In this document: one piece after another, positions 1 to 8,688 of the stretch
How positions within the stretch are numbered: position 1 is the first letter of the stretch
How the letters are laid out: each line of letters begins with the position of its first letter
Source of the DNA: an uncultured Clostridia bacterium
GTDB taxonomy: Bacteria > Bacillota > Clostridia > TANB77 > CAG-508
Direction of reading: 5' to 3'
DNA: 52,016 nucleotides
Assembly: GCA_934167095.1 (NCBI GenBank)
Contig: CAKPKE010000010.1
Location: 1-52,016, forward strand
Made by a program: the position numbers and the translations under genes
The notes under the pieces: model-generated
The model's database searches: none
Told to the model about the DNA's origin: nothing
Seen by the model: only the letters and a program-made list of their open reading frames with translations

Positions 1-107
1 AAGAATCGTTATTTGCAATATAGGTGCTCAAAGTATTTATTTTAAATAATTTGTGACAAATGATTGACTAACCTACACTTTATTTTTTTATCTTAGAGGT
101 AGTGTAG

Positions 108-136
108 TTGACGAATTTATGTAAATGTGATATTAT
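108..136 (+). promoter_or_regulatory. Sigma-A promoter of orphan cassette 1, carrying the shared spacer 9-mer
   Basis: TTGACG at 108-113, a 17-bp spacer, and TATTAT at 131-136. The spacer holds TTATGTAAA (117-125), which also occurs in the promoter spacers of the genes at 17749 (minus), 18293 and 42858. The 9-mer sits inside the palindromic-looking core TTTA-TG-TAAA, so a regulator could bind between the two boxes. Upstream (1-107) I see no gene. Confidence 0.75.
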
Positions 137-199
137 AGATAGGCAAAACCACTGCAAAAAAATAATTCCGATGCAATAATTTGAAGGAGGAATACAAAA

Positions 200-913
200 A
201 TGGCATCAGAAATGTTGCAAGATTTAAAAAGGCATTCCATTAGAATTTATAATGGAATGGAAGTGACTTGGCCGGAAATTAATCAAATTAGCCGGTTGAA
301 CACTGAAAAAATCAAAGTAGCATTGTTAAATGGTTGTTACAATATTCAAAATTTTATGGTTGCTTTTTGCTGTGAGGGAATGTTATATGTTACAGCGTAT
401 ACTCCAATGGTTACAGAAATACTAAGAAAATCCAAGTTTGTCGAAAAGTATTTTGAAGTTCCATTTTCTCATGGAGAGTATCCGACAAAGGAACAAGAAA
501 AACTGGAAATCATAAAGAAAGAAGCAAAAGAGTGCAGAAAAAAAGAGTTTGCAGAGTCTTGTAGAAAATGTTCTGCAAGAAGTAATGTAAAATCTCTTGA
601 TGATGTTTGGTTAAATCGATGTCTTGAAATTCCAGAAAATGGTGTTAAAGTCGACATGATAGGCTATATTGCCTGCTTTTATCCAGAAGTAAGCGGATGT
701 TCTACGATTGACAACATTGGAAAATATAATTATAACAATGGTGTAACAATATTTGTATATTATGATGGCCGAACTTTTGTCACAAAAGGAAGCGAAATTT
801 GTTCGATTTTGAAGTCGAGAGGATATACTCAAAACGATAAGATGAAAGTGCCTTTCTCAAACGGCGAAACAATTCTGGATGAAGAAGCTCTGAAAAAGTG
901 GCAAGCTATTTAA
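200..913 (+). CDS. Orphan protein with an internal duplication (237 aa)
   Basis: Not recognised. The start is set by GAAGGAGG about 8 bases upstream of the ATG. The protein appears soluble, with no signal peptide or membrane segment, and is cysteine-rich. It looks internally duplicated. Residues about 48-93 and 178-223 align with the same order of aromatic/hydrophobic blocks, each ending in a near-identical motif (VPFSHGE at 87-93, VPFSNGE at 217-223). The linker (about 100-130) is charged and contains a C-x-x-C. Codon use (GCC, CCG, CGA, GGC present) is less AT-biased than the core genes, suggesting a different origin. It has its own promoter and is followed 59 bases later by a second orphan gene; the two share a terminator. 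Function unknown. Confidence 0.75.
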   Translation: MASEMLQDLKRHSIRIYNGMEVTWPEINQISRLNTEKIKVALLNGCYNIQNFMVAFCCEGMLYVTAYTPMVTEILRKSKFVEKYFEVPFSHGEYPTKEQEKLEIIKKEAKECRKKEFAESCRKCSARSNVKSLDDVWLNRCLEIPENGVKVDMIGYIACFYPEVSGCSTIDNIGKYNYNNGVTIFVYYDGRTFVTKGSEICSILKSRGYTQNDKMKVPFSNGETILDEEALKKWQAI

Positions 914-972
914 ATGCCAGTAAAAACAGTCAATGATGGTTTTTACACAAATTACCATGGAGGTAATGAAAA

Positions 973-1248
973 ATGGTAAGTTTTTTTGCAAAGAAACGGT
1001 ATGAAGTGAATGTCGGGCATAATGAAATGATTGCCTTTTATGCACAGCTGATCTCTCTTAAGACATATCTTTTAAGAGATGAGCTAGACCTTGAACAGAT
1101 TGAAGAGGCACGCAGTACCTTGCTAAAGAGTGAAATTCTCCAAGCAGATGAGTTCAAGGATTTGGCCAAATGGCTGAAAAACTTCAAGCCAAGCAAAAAA
1201 ATGGACCTCACTCTGCTTTCAAAAGTAGCAGACAATTTGAAGGTCTAA
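973..1248 (+). CDS. Small orphan protein, mostly helical (91 aa)
   Basis: Not recognised. The ATG at 973 follows GGAGG at about 959-963. An earlier ATG closer to the ribosome site opens only a short frame that stops quickly. The sequence is predicted by eye to be mostly alpha-helical and charged, without membrane segments or a recognisable motif. It lies 59 bases after the 237-aa orphan gene in the same direction with no terminator between, so the two are probably co-transcribed from the promoter at 108-136 and end at the hairpin at 1252-1298. Codon use is mixed (CTG, GCC, CGC, AAG), unlike the host core genes. Confidence 0.65.
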   Translation: MVSFFAKKRYEVNVGHNEMIAFYAQLISLKTYLLRDELDLEQIEEARSTLLKSEILQADEFKDLAKWLKNFKPSKKMDLTLLSKVADNLKV

Positions 1249-1251
1249 ATC

Positions 1252-1298
1252 AAAAGCAACTGGGGAGTCTAGCAATAGGCGCCTCAAGTTGCTTTTTT
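1252..1298 (+). terminator. Rho-independent terminator of the first orphan pair
   Basis: The arms AAAAGCAACT (1252-1261) and AGTTGCTTTT (1287-1296) pair perfectly and run into a T tract. The loop contains GTCTAGCAATAGGCGCC, which resembles the inner part of the next terminator (1930-1988). Confidence 0.85.
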
Positions 1299-1323
1299 AA
1301 TAGAATAATAAGTGGACAAAACA

Positions 1324-1352
1324 TTGAAAAATGGCAGCAAAGGTAGTATAAT
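1324..1352 (+). promoter_or_regulatory. Sigma-A promoter of the small membrane protein gene
   Basis: TTGAAA at 1324-1329, 17-bp spacer, TATAAT at 1347-1352. The spacer lacks the TTATGTAAA element. The leader to 1460 contains AAGGAGG (about 1394-1400) well upstream of the gene. It also contains a possible 11-codon frame (1422-1457) ending just before the gene start, which is weak evidence for a leader peptide. Confidence 0.7.
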
Positions 1353-1459
1353 ACTTATATTAAATGAATAACTAAAATAATAAAATCTTCAATAAGGAGG
1401 TTAATTCATAACTAAATATTAATGACCGAAGTAACACTAGAAACAATGGGAGAATAACA

Positions 1460-1897
1460 ATGAAAAAAATTTTTGGCATCGTAGTTTCGATAATTATTTC
1501 AGTAATTACAACCGTGTTATATCACAGGGCTGTGAAAGATGTAGGCATGACAGAAGTGTCGAGTTATATCCTTGCAGTTAGATGGATTAGCGATTTTATT
1601 TTTGCTATGTTGATGATGAGCGTATGCAAATCAATCTGCTTTTTGCTAAGAAAAAAACTAAGTATAACAAATTTTATAATGGATACTTTAGTTAATGCAA
1701 CTTTACTTTTTGCAATGTTTGTGGAGAAACAGCTTATCGAAGGAGTGATTTTTGAGTTAGAAGGCAAAAAAACAAACAAAATAATTTTAATTTTATTTAT
1801 TATTGTAATTGTTGTAAATATGATTGAATTAGGATTAAAGACATTAGAGTGGAAGAAAATTCTGCAAAAGAAGATTGAAGAGAAAAAGATATTATGA
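1460..1897 (+). CDS. Small integral membrane protein, four predicted helices (145 aa)
   Basis: Not recognised. Hydrophobic segments lie near residues 4-25, 35-63, 72-93 and 107-125, joined by short charged loops, and the C-terminus is lysine/glutamate-rich and probably cytoplasmic. The start ATG is preceded by a modest GGGAG. A stronger AAGGAGG about 60 bases upstream does not serve this start directly. The gene is a stand-alone promoter-ORF-terminator unit. Its terminator resembles that of the preceding orphan pair, so I place it with the same accessory cluster. No catalytic motif is visible. Confidence 0.6.
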   Translation: MKKIFGIVVSIIISVITTVLYHRAVKDVGMTEVSSYILAVRWISDFIFAMLMMSVCKSICFLLRKKLSITNFIMDTLVNATLLFAMFVEKQLIEGVIFELEGKKTNKIILILFIIVIVVNMIELGLKTLEWKKILQKKIEEKKIL

Positions 1898-1929
1898 ACG
1901 GTGTGAAAGTAAATATGTAAAAAGTTATG

Positions 1930-1988
1930 AAAATAGGGGAGGCGTCTGGCAATGAGTATTGCTAGGCGCTTACCCTATTTTATTTTTT
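1930..1988 (+). terminator. Large double-stem terminator
   Basis: The outer arms AAAATAGGG (1930-1938) and CCCTATTTT (1973-1981) enclose a second imperfect stem built on GGCGTCTGGCAAT and ATTGCTAGGCGC, followed by a T-rich run. The inner motif is a longer version of the one at 1252-1298. Confidence 0.85.
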
Positions 1989-2087
1989 GAGATATGTATA
2001 GTACTTTTTTACTATTTATGGTATAATACCACTAAAATTTGATTTTTATGTAGAACTGTATATTGGCAGAATTTAAGGAGTTTTATT

Positions 2088-2849
2088 ATGATAGATAATG
2101 GTTATTTATTTGCTAAAGATAATAAAAGACTATTTATTAATACAAGTTTGGGGTGTTCTGGGGAATGCATATATTGTTATTTACCAAAGTTAGGTTATGG
2201 AAATAAAGATGATAACTATAAGACAATATCTGCAAATAATATAATAGAAATGATAGAAAAAGGCAATTTGAACTTAACTAAGGATACATTAATTACTTTG
2301 GGCTGTTTTTCAGAATGTTGGGATGATCATAATAAAAAAGAAACATTAAAAATAATTGAGTATTTTCTAAAGAAAGGAAATCAGATTCAATTATCTACTA
2401 AAAAGAAAATTTATAGTGAAGAAATTTCTGTATTAATTCCTTATATAAAATATTATGGGCAATTAGTTGTTTTTGTTAGTTCTACGACAATTTCTAAACA
2501 GAGTATTATTGAAAAAAATACAGAATTAATTGAAAAAAAATTTGAAAATTTTGAAATATTAAAAAGTTTAAATATTCCTGTTGTATTATATATGAAGCCA
2601 ATTCTTCAAAATATAACAATTAAGGATTTGAACTTATATAAAGATTATATAGAACATTATAATATAAAAGATGTTGTGGTTGGAAGTATTTTTTCAAGCA
2701 ATATAACAAAAGAAACGGTACATTTTTCAAATAAAAATGAACTATTTTACAATGAAGTTGATGATGAAGATATTATAATAGCTGAATTATCAAAAGTATG
2801 TAATGTTTATAGAAGAAGTACAGATGTTACTAATTATTATAAAAACTAA
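2088..2849 (+). CDS. Radical SAM domain protein (253 aa)
   Basis: Residues 22-31 carry the radical SAM cluster motif C-x3-C-x2-C (C23, C27, C30 in GCSGECIYCY), which binds the 4Fe-4S cluster that cleaves S-adenosylmethionine. At about 250 residues it is a minimal partial TIM-barrel without an auxiliary-cluster domain. An N-terminal KRLFINTS strand and a GCFSECWDD segment follow typical SPASM-less radical SAM spacing. AAGGAG sits 9 bases before the ATG. The gene stands alone with its own terminator next to tRNA-Gly, so no partner or substrate can be inferred. Codon use is AT-rich like the host. The family is secure; the reaction is unknown. Confidence 0.8.
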   Translation: MIDNGYLFAKDNKRLFINTSLGCSGECIYCYLPKLGYGNKDDNYKTISANNIIEMIEKGNLNLTKDTLITLGCFSECWDDHNKKETLKIIEYFLKKGNQIQLSTKKKIYSEEISVLIPYIKYYGQLVVFVSSTTISKQSIIEKNTELIEKKFENFEILKSLNIPVVLYMKPILQNITIKDLNLYKDYIEHYNIKDVVVGSIFSSNITKETVHFSNKNELFYNEVDDEDIIIAELSKVCNVYRRSTDVTNYYKN

Positions 2850-2880
2850 CGAACTTTAATTGTCCGTTAGTTTATTTTTT
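2843..2880 (+). terminator. Terminator of the radical SAM gene
   Basis: Perfect 9-bp stem AAACTAACG (2843-2851) with CGTTAGTTT (2865-2873), then a T run to 2880. It overlaps the last codons of the gene. Confidence 0.9.
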
Positions 2881-2882
2881 TT

Positions 2883-2956
2883 TGGAGTGGGTAGCGGGAA
2901 TCGAACCCGCGCTGTTGGGTCGGAAGCACAACATTCTGCCACTAAATTATACCCAC
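2883..2956 (-). tRNA. tRNA-Gly (anticodon UCC)
   Basis: On the minus strand the acceptor arm GTGGGTA pairs with TACCCAC, followed by U73 and an encoded CCA. The D arm is ATTT-AGTGGCA-GAAT, the anticodon loop CTTCCGA, and the T arm GCGGG-TTCGATT-CCCGC. U73 and C35-C36 fit glycine identity. The anticodon stem TTGTG/CCCAA has a T-C mismatch at pair 30-40, and position 37 is G. A slightly degenerate or specialised tRNA is possible. Confidence 0.88.
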
Positions 2957-3107
2957 AAATTAATCTTAGTATAGCATTAAAATAAACTAAAATCAAATAA
3001 ATTCTATAAACTATTTTAATTTTTGTATTTTTAGTATATAATAACTGGTATAGAAAATGGAAAAATTTAAATAATTAGAACTAAACAAGAAAGGAAATTA
3101 ATTTTCT

Positions 3108-5837
3108 ATGGAAAAAAAGTTTTTTAATTGTGATATTCAAGAAACAGAGGAAATTTTAAATACTAATATTAATTTAGGTCTTACTGACAACGAAGTTAAA
3201 GAAAAAAGAAAAAAATATGGACTAAATAAACTTGCTGAAGGAAAAAAGACAAGCTTGTTTGTAAAATTCTTAGCACAGTTCAAAGATTTTATGATAATAG
3301 TACTAATAATTGCTGCAATAATTTCTGGAATTGTTGGATACATGGAAGATGGAAAGATAACAGACTCAATAATTATAATGGTAGTAGTTGTTGTAAATGC
3401 AATAATTGGAGTAGCACAAGAGAGTAAGGCTGAAAAATCATTAGAAAGTTTAAAAAAACTTAGTGAATATTCTGCAAAAGTGATAAGAAATGGAAAAAAT
3501 TTTGTAATTCCGTCATCAGAATTGGTTCCAGGAGATATTGTGATTTTAGAAACTGGAGACTATATTCCGGCAGACCTTAGACTAATTGAAGCGGTAAATC
3601 TAAAAGTACAAGAATCATCTCTTACTGGAGAATCTACATCAGTAGAAAAAAATACTGAAAAAATAGAAAAAGAAGATGTTGGCATTGGCGATAGAACCAA
3701 TATGGTATTTTCTTCAAGTTTAGTTACTTATGGAAGAGGCAAAGGAATTGTAACTCAAACTGGTATGGATACGGAAGTTGGAAAAATTGCGGGAATGTTA
3801 AATGAAACAACAAAAAATGAAACACCTTTGCAAAAGAGATTAAATAAACTAGGAAAAATTTTAGGAATAGTATCAATAATAATTTGTGCAGTCATATTTT
3901 TTATAGGCTTATTATATGGAAAAACTCCACTTGATATGTTTATGACATCTGTAAGCTTAGCAGTTGCAGTAATTCCAGAGGGCTTAGCTGCAATATCTAC
4001 AATAGTTTTAGCAATAGGCGTTCAAAGAATGGTTAAGAAAAATGCTATTGTTAAAAAGCTTCCAGCAGTAGAAACTTTAGGTTCAAGTACTGTAATATGT
4101 TCTGATAAAACAGGAACATTGACACAAAATAAAATGACTGTCACAGAAATATTTGTAAACGACAATTTAGTAAATTTAGATGAAATTGATACTGAAAATA
4201 AATCAAATGAACTAAAAAAATTGTTATATACATCAATGCTATGTAATGATACAAGAGTTGGAGAAGGAGAAAAACTTTCAGGAGATCCAACTGAAACTGC
4301 ATTAATTGATATGGGATTTAATTTAGACTGCTCGCCAGATATATTTAGTCAATATCCAAGAGTAAAAGAAATTCCATTTGATTCAGATAGAAAATTAATG
4401 ACAACAGTTAATAAAATATCTGAAAATCAATTTATAGTATATACAAAAGGTGGAGTAGACGAATTACTTGCTAGATGCAATAGATATGAGGCAAATGGAG
4501 AAATTCAAAACAATTTAGAAGAATATAAAGAAAAAATTGAAAATGCAAATAGTCAAATGGCACAAAATGCTTTAAGAGTCCTTGCTATGGCATATAAAGA
4601 AATAGACCATGAGCCATCTGATGAAGAAATGAAAGAAATAGAAAAAGATTTAATTTTTGTCGGAATGTGTGGCATGATAGATCCGCCAAGACCAGAGGCA
4701 AAAGTTGCTGTTGCAAAATGTAAGTCAGCTGGAATAAAAACTGTAATGATAACAGGTGACCATAAAGTAACAGCTGTTGCAATAGCAAAAGAGCTTGGAA
4801 TATTAGAAGATGAAAAAGATGCAATAACAGGTAGTGATTTGCAAAAAATGTCGGATGAAGAGCTAAGAGAAAAAGTTGAAGACATAAAAGTTTATGCAAG
4901 GGTATCTCCAGAACATAAAGTAAGAATTGTAAAAGCTTTTCAAAGTCATGGCGAAGTAGTTGCAATGACGGGTGATGGCGTAAATGATAGTCCTGCGCTA
5001 AAAACAGCAGATATAGGTTGTAGCATGGGAATTGTTGGAACTGATGTTGCTAAAGAAGCTGCAGATGTAATATTAACTGATGACAATTTTGCAACAATTG
5101 TTTCAGCAGTTGAAGAAGGACGAAGAATTTATGATAATATTTTGAAATCGATACAATTTTTATTATCAAGCAATGTTGGAGAAGTAATTGTTCTATTTTT
5201 AGCAATACTAATCACACCAATACTTGCTAGTGCATTTAATATACCAGTAGGATTAATTGAACCATTGCTACCAATACACATATTATGGATAAATTTAGTT
5301 ACAGATTCCCTTCCAGCGTTAGCGTTAGCATTTGACCCAGCAAACGAAGATGTAATGAAACGAAAACCAATAAAATCTAATTCGGGTATATTTACAAAAG
5401 GAATGACTTTTAGAATTGTTTATCAGGGAGTAATGATAGGACTATTAACACTAATAGCTTTTATAATAGGATTATCTACTAAAAATCCGCCTGTAATAGA
5501 AGGTCTAACTCCAGAAGAAGTAAAAGTTGAAATTGGTCAAACAATGGCATTTATTGTTTTAGCTTTTTCAGAATTAGTTCACGTATTCAATATTAGAAAC
5601 AATAAACAATCAATTTTTAAAACTGGTATTGGTGGAAATAAAATACTATTTGTAGCAATATTATTAGCAAGTTTAATAATGGGAACAGTTCTTGCAATTC
5701 CAGGATTAAGAGAACTATTTAGTATACCTATATTGCCAATAGCAAATATTGTCGAAATAATAGTTTTAATATTAGCGCCAATTGTTATTGTTGAAATATT
5801 TAAATTATTAAAAATAAACGGAACTAATAATGAATAA
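3108..5837 (+). CDS. P-type (P2) calcium-transporting ATPase (909 aa)
   Basis: A cation pump that exports Ca2+ using a phospho-aspartate intermediate. Visible in order are an N-terminal cation-ATPase domain, the actuator motif TGES (173-176), the phosphorylation site CSDKTGTLT with D333, the nucleotide-binding domain, and the hinge motif TGDGVND (621-627). Calcium-site signatures are PEGLAA in helix 4 and the N-x2-TD motif in helix 6 (LWINLVTDSLPALALAF). About ten membrane helices are present, and full length matches bacterial SERCA-like pumps. An AAGGAAAT ribosome site precedes the ATG. The deacetylase gene begins 21 bases downstream, suggesting one transcript. Ion choice (Ca2+ over Na+/K+ or Mn2+) rests on the helix 4 and 6 motifs and is likely rather than proven. 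Confidence 0.93.
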   Translation: MEKKFFNCDIQETEEILNTNINLGLTDNEVKEKRKKYGLNKLAEGKKTSLFVKFLAQFKDFMIIVLIIAAIISGIVGYMEDGKITDSIIIMVVVVVNAIIGVAQESKAEKSLESLKKLSEYSAKVIRNGKNFVIPSSELVPGDIVILETGDYIPADLRLIEAVNLKVQESSLTGESTSVEKNTEKIEKEDVGIGDRTNMVFSSSLVTYGRGKGIVTQTGMDTEVGKIAGMLNETTKNETPLQKRLNKLGKILGIVSIIICAVIFFIGLLYGKTPLDMFMTSVSLAVAVIPEGLAAISTIVLAIGVQRMVKKNAIVKKLPAVETLGSSTVICSDKTGTLTQNKMTVTEIFVNDNLVNLDEIDTENKSNELKKLLYTSMLCNDTRVGEGEKLSGDPTETALIDMGFNLDCSPDIFSQYPRVKEIPFDSDRKLMTTVNKISENQFIVYTKGGVDELLARCNRYEANGEIQNNLEEYKEKIENANSQMAQNALRVLAMAYKEIDHEPSDEEMKEIEKDLIFVGMCGMIDPPRPEAKVAVAKCKSAGIKTVMITGDHKVTAVAIAKELGILEDEKDAITGSDLQKMSDEELREKVEDIKVYARVSPEHKVRIVKAFQSHGEVVAMTGDGVNDSPALKTADIGCSMGIVGTDVAKEAADVILTDDNFATIVSAVEEGRRIYDNILKSIQFLLSSNVGEVIVLFLAILITPILASAFNIPVGLIEPLLPIHILWINLVTDSLPALALAFDPANEDVMKRKPIKSNSGIFTKGMTFRIVYQGVMIGLLTLIAFIIGLSTKNPPVIEGLTPEEVKVEIGQTMAFIVLAFSELVHVFNIRNNKQSIFKTGIGGNKILFVAILLASLIMGTVLAIPGLRELFSIPILPIANIVEIIVLILAPIVIVEIFKLLKINGTNNE

Positions 5838-5858
5838 GAATGAAAGGGGCAACTATTA

Positions 5859-6767
5859 ATGTATGATATAATAATTGGAAGAAGTGTTAATAAAAGAAAA
5901 ATTACAATAGTAATAGCGACATTACTAATAGTTGAATTTATTGCTGTTATTGGCGGAATAAAATATGCAGACCATAAATATGCCAAAGAAGAAGCAATAA
6001 AATTGCAAGAAAAAGTTGCCCGAATTGAACAAGCAGAAGCGGAAAAAAAGGCTGAAAAGGAAAGAGAAGAACAAGCAAAAATTCAAGAAAGAATACAAAA
6101 AACAAGTCAACCGTTTAATGAAGAACAGCAATATAATATTTTGCATATATATAAGTCTGACACGAAACGAGTATTTTTGACATTTGATGATGGACCATCA
6201 GAAACAGTAACACCTTTAATATTAGATTTATTGAAAGAGGAGAATGTTCCAGCTACTTTCTTTACTCTTGGTACAAATGTAAAAAGACATCCTGAAATTG
6301 TAAGAAGGGAATTTGACGAAGGACATTATGTTGCAAATCATGGATATTCTCATAAATATTCAGCTGTATATGCATCACCTCAAGCAACTTTTGACGAATA
6401 CAATTATACTGAAAATGCAATAAAAGAAGCTCTTGGAAATGAAAATTACAGATCAAATTTATTTAGATTTCCAGGAGGCTCAAATGGAGGATATTATGAT
6501 TCTTTAAAACAAGAATCAAAAGCTTTACTTAGAGAAAATGGAATAGTTCATTTAGATTGGAACTGTTTAAGTAAAGATGCAGAAGGAGCCCATTCGACTG
6601 AAAGTCTAATCCAAAACATAAAAGATACTGCAGATGGAAAATACAGTGTAGTTGTTTTAATGCATGATTCTTCAGACAAGATTCTGACGTATGAATCACT
6701 AAAAGAAGTGATAAATTATTTCAGAGAAAATGGTTATGAATTTAAAAATATTTATGATATTATATAA
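5859..6767 (+). CDS. Membrane-anchored polysaccharide deacetylase, NodB fold (302 aa)
   Basis: A predicted extracellular carbohydrate-esterase family 4 enzyme that removes N-acetyl groups from peptidoglycan or another surface glycan. Residues about 13-36 form a single N-terminal membrane anchor, followed by a charged Lys/Glu/Ala coiled-coil-like linker (about 42-85) and the NodB domain. NodB motifs are TFDDGPSE (D110, D111), the metal-binding NHGYSH (H161, H165), RFPGGSNG, and the late VVLMHDS histidine. All catalytic motifs look intact. It follows the Ca2+ ATPase by 21 bases, with AAGGGG near the ATG, so probably the same operon. The operon ends at the hairpin at 6795. Confidence 0.92.
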   Translation: MYDIIIGRSVNKRKITIVIATLLIVEFIAVIGGIKYADHKYAKEEAIKLQEKVARIEQAEAEKKAEKEREEQAKIQERIQKTSQPFNEEQQYNILHIYKSDTKRVFLTFDDGPSETVTPLILDLLKEENVPATFFTLGTNVKRHPEIVRREFDEGHYVANHGYSHKYSAVYASPQATFDEYNYTENAIKEALGNENYRSNLFRFPGGSNGGYYDSLKQESKALLRENGIVHLDWNCLSKDAEGAHSTESLIQNIKDTADGKYSVVVLMHDSSDKILTYESLKEVINYFRENGYEFKNIYDII

Positions 6768-6794
6768 AATACAAATGTAAAAGTTTGAATTTAT

Positions 6795-6847
6795 AAGGCT
6801 GTAGGCAAAGTATAAAAATATTTTGCCAAAACAGTCTTTTATTTTTT
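6795..6847 (+). terminator. Terminator of the ATPase-deacetylase operon
   Basis: A two-part stem: AAGGCTGT with ACAGTCTT outside, and GGCAAA with TTTTGCC inside, then a T-rich tract. Confidence 0.85.
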
Positions 6848-6925
6848 GCAAAAACATTGAAAAATGCAATTTTAAAAAGTTGATGTAAAATTTTTTAAAA
6901 AAATAAAATATTTTGAAAAATAATG

Positions 6926-6954
6926 TTGCAATTTTGAATTAGTAATGTTAATAT
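6926..6954 (+). promoter_or_regulatory. Promoter of the DGR target gene
   Basis: TTGCAA (6926-6931), 17-bp spacer, TAATAT (6949-6954), leaving a leader of about 50 bases and an AAAGGAGG site before the ATG at 7015. The whole intergenic stretch 6848-7014 is extremely AT-rich. Confidence 0.65.
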
Positions 6955-7014
6955 GATTAATATAAATATTAAATAAAGTATGAATAATATTCATGAAAAA
7001 CAAAGGAGGATAAC

Positions 7015-8592
7015 ATGAAAAAGAAACTAAAAACAAGTAAAGGTATAACACTAGTTGCATTAGTTGTAACAATAGTTGTACTTTTAATTTTGGCAGGAGT
7101 ATCAATTAGCCTAGTACTAGGAGAAAATGGATTGATAACACAAGCTCAAGAAGCTAAAAGAAAAACACAAGAAGCATCAACAAATGAACTTGCAGAAATG
7201 GAAAGAATGAAAACAGAACTTGCAAAATACGGAAACACAAAAAGCGTATTTGAAGGTGGAGAATGGAATGAAACATTAGGCCTATGCACACCAAAATTAG
7301 GATCAAATATGGTTGGAGTTTATTGGTCAGATGGAACTACAAACGAAGTTGGTTTGTACAACGCAAGTACAACATCAACAACAATGGAAGTAACAAGTGA
7401 TAAAGAAGGTTTTAGCTGGGCTGAATGGTATAGCTATATCAAAATTAGTGGCACAGATGATAGCAAAACAAGTAGATGGGCGAACGCCAAGAGTACAACT
7501 GATGGAAGTTACTTTGTATGGATACCAAGATATGAATACAAAATTTTAAGCGGAGAGCATACATCAACAGCTGGTGAAATTGATGTGCAATTTATAAATT
7601 TAACTACAACTACAGCGGATAAAGAAGGTTATAAAGTTCATCCAGCATTTACAAAAAATCTTCAATTAGGTGGATGGGATTCAGAAATACCAGGAATATG
7701 GGTAGCAAAATATGAAATGAGTATGGAAGAAACTACAGACAGCGGAAGAACATGGAAAAATTCAGAATCAACTTCAGGTACAGGAAACAAAGCAATAAGT
7801 GCAACAGTAAGAGCAGTAAGTAAGCCTAGTCAATATTCATGGAATTATATAAATATTACAAACTGTTTTAATAACTCATTAAATTATAGTACATTGCAAA
7901 CAACAGGAGCAAATTCACATTTAATGAAAAATAGTGAATGGGGAGCTGTAGCATACTTAACACAAAGTAAATATGGAAGAAATAATCATGAAATATCAAT
8001 AAATTCATACAATAAAGATAGTACAAATTATGCAAAATTAACAGGTGTAGGTGGAAGTTCAGCAGATAATAAATACAATACAACAAATGGAATGAACGCA
8101 AGTACAACAGGTAACCTTTATGGAATATATGACCTAAGTGGTGGAAACTGGGAGTATACATCAGTTTTATATAGTAAGTATACAAATGGAAACGGAACAG
8201 CACTATATGCACATACAGCAAATGGAAAATACGCAAAAGATGTAGATGGTTCACAATTACCAGACAACAGTAGTAAATATGTAACAATATATCCAATAGA
8301 CACAACAATAGAAGGTGATGACGGTTCAATGGATATGCATTACTCAAAATGGAGCGAAATCTATGGAGATGCTATTTATGAAACATCTAGTCAGTGCGGT
8401 TCAAATACGAGCTGGTACGGCGATCGCGCAGACGAAGACTCTGGAGCTACGGAGGGCGTTTTCTGCATACGCGGAGGACAGTCGTTAAATACCAGTACGC
8501 AGATAGGAGTATTTGCCTTTGCTGACGATGCTGGTGGTGCATGGGGCCATATACGGTTACCGAGTCGTGTTAGTCTGCGAGTAGCACTTTGA
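7015..8592 (+). CDS. DGR target: secreted pilin-leader protein with FGE/C-type-lectin-fold variable domain (525 aa)
   Basis: Diversified surface protein. Residues 8-31 form a type IV pilin-like leader (KGITLVALV...LAGVSI), implying export and possible prepilin processing or membrane anchoring. Residues about 160-525 resemble the formylglycine-generating-enzyme (SUMF1/FGE-sulfatase) fold: YFVWIPRYEYKI, IPGIWVAKYEMS, MKNSEWGAVAYL, GIYDLSGGNWEYT and FCIRGG. This fold is the usual scaffold for DGR variable proteins. The last 56 codons (from about residue 470) are the variable repeat, notably GC-rich against the AT-rich body. Its nine differences from the downstream copy change N, E and K codons to A, G, G, A, G, H and I. 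The natural ligand is unknown; a displayed binding protein is the inference. A ribosome site AAAGGAGG precedes the start. Confidence 0.9.
   Translation: MKKKLKTSKGITLVALVVTIVVLLILAGVSISLVLGENGLITQAQEAKRKTQEASTNELAEMERMKTELAKYGNTKSVFEGGEWNETLGLCTPKLGSNMVGVYWSDGTTNEVGLYNASTTSTTMEVTSDKEGFSWAEWYSYIKISGTDDSKTSRWANAKSTTDGSYFVWIPRYEYKILSGEHTSTAGEIDVQFINLTTTTADKEGYKVHPAFTKNLQLGGWDSEIPGIWVAKYEMSMEETTDSGRTWKNSESTSGTGNKAISATVRAVSKPSQYSWNYINITNCFNNSLNYSTLQTTGANSHLMKNSEWGAVAYLTQSKYGRNNHEISINSYNKDSTNYAKLTGVGGSSADNKYNTTNGMNASTTGNLYGIYDLSGGNWEYTSVLYSKYTNGNGTALYAHTANGKYAKDVDGSQLPDNSSKYVTIYPIDTTIEGDDGSMDMHYSKWSEIYGDAIYETSSQCGSNTSWYGDRADEDSGATEGVFCIRGGQSLNTSTQIGVFAFADDAGGAWGHIRLPSRVSLRVAL
8423..8589 (+). repeat. 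DGR variable repeat (VR) at the 3' end of the target gene
   Basis: It aligns without gaps to 8983-9149. Of 167 positions, 158 are identical and nine differ (8530, 8531, 8536, 8537, 8540, 8545, 8546, 8548, 8552). In the downstream copy all nine are A; here they are G, C or T. No other base type differs. Thirteen template adenines lie within 9090-9113 and nine are altered, while roughly 27 adenines further 5' are unchanged. Just past the repeat, T8590 (forming the TGA stop) replaces template C9150, and GACAC follows in both. Confidence 0.93.
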
Positions 8593-8688
8593 CACATATT
8601 CCTTGCAACTTGTGCCCTTTGTTTTGCAGAAAATTATGGCAGTAAGCTCGCGAATGTCAAAAGAAATATTGTAAGGTAAAATAAAAAA

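Noticed and set aside
1324..1352. Promoter of the small membrane protein as another member of the TTATGTAAA group
   Set aside because: The spacing and boxes are good but the spacer AATGGCAGCAAAGGTAG lacks the motif.
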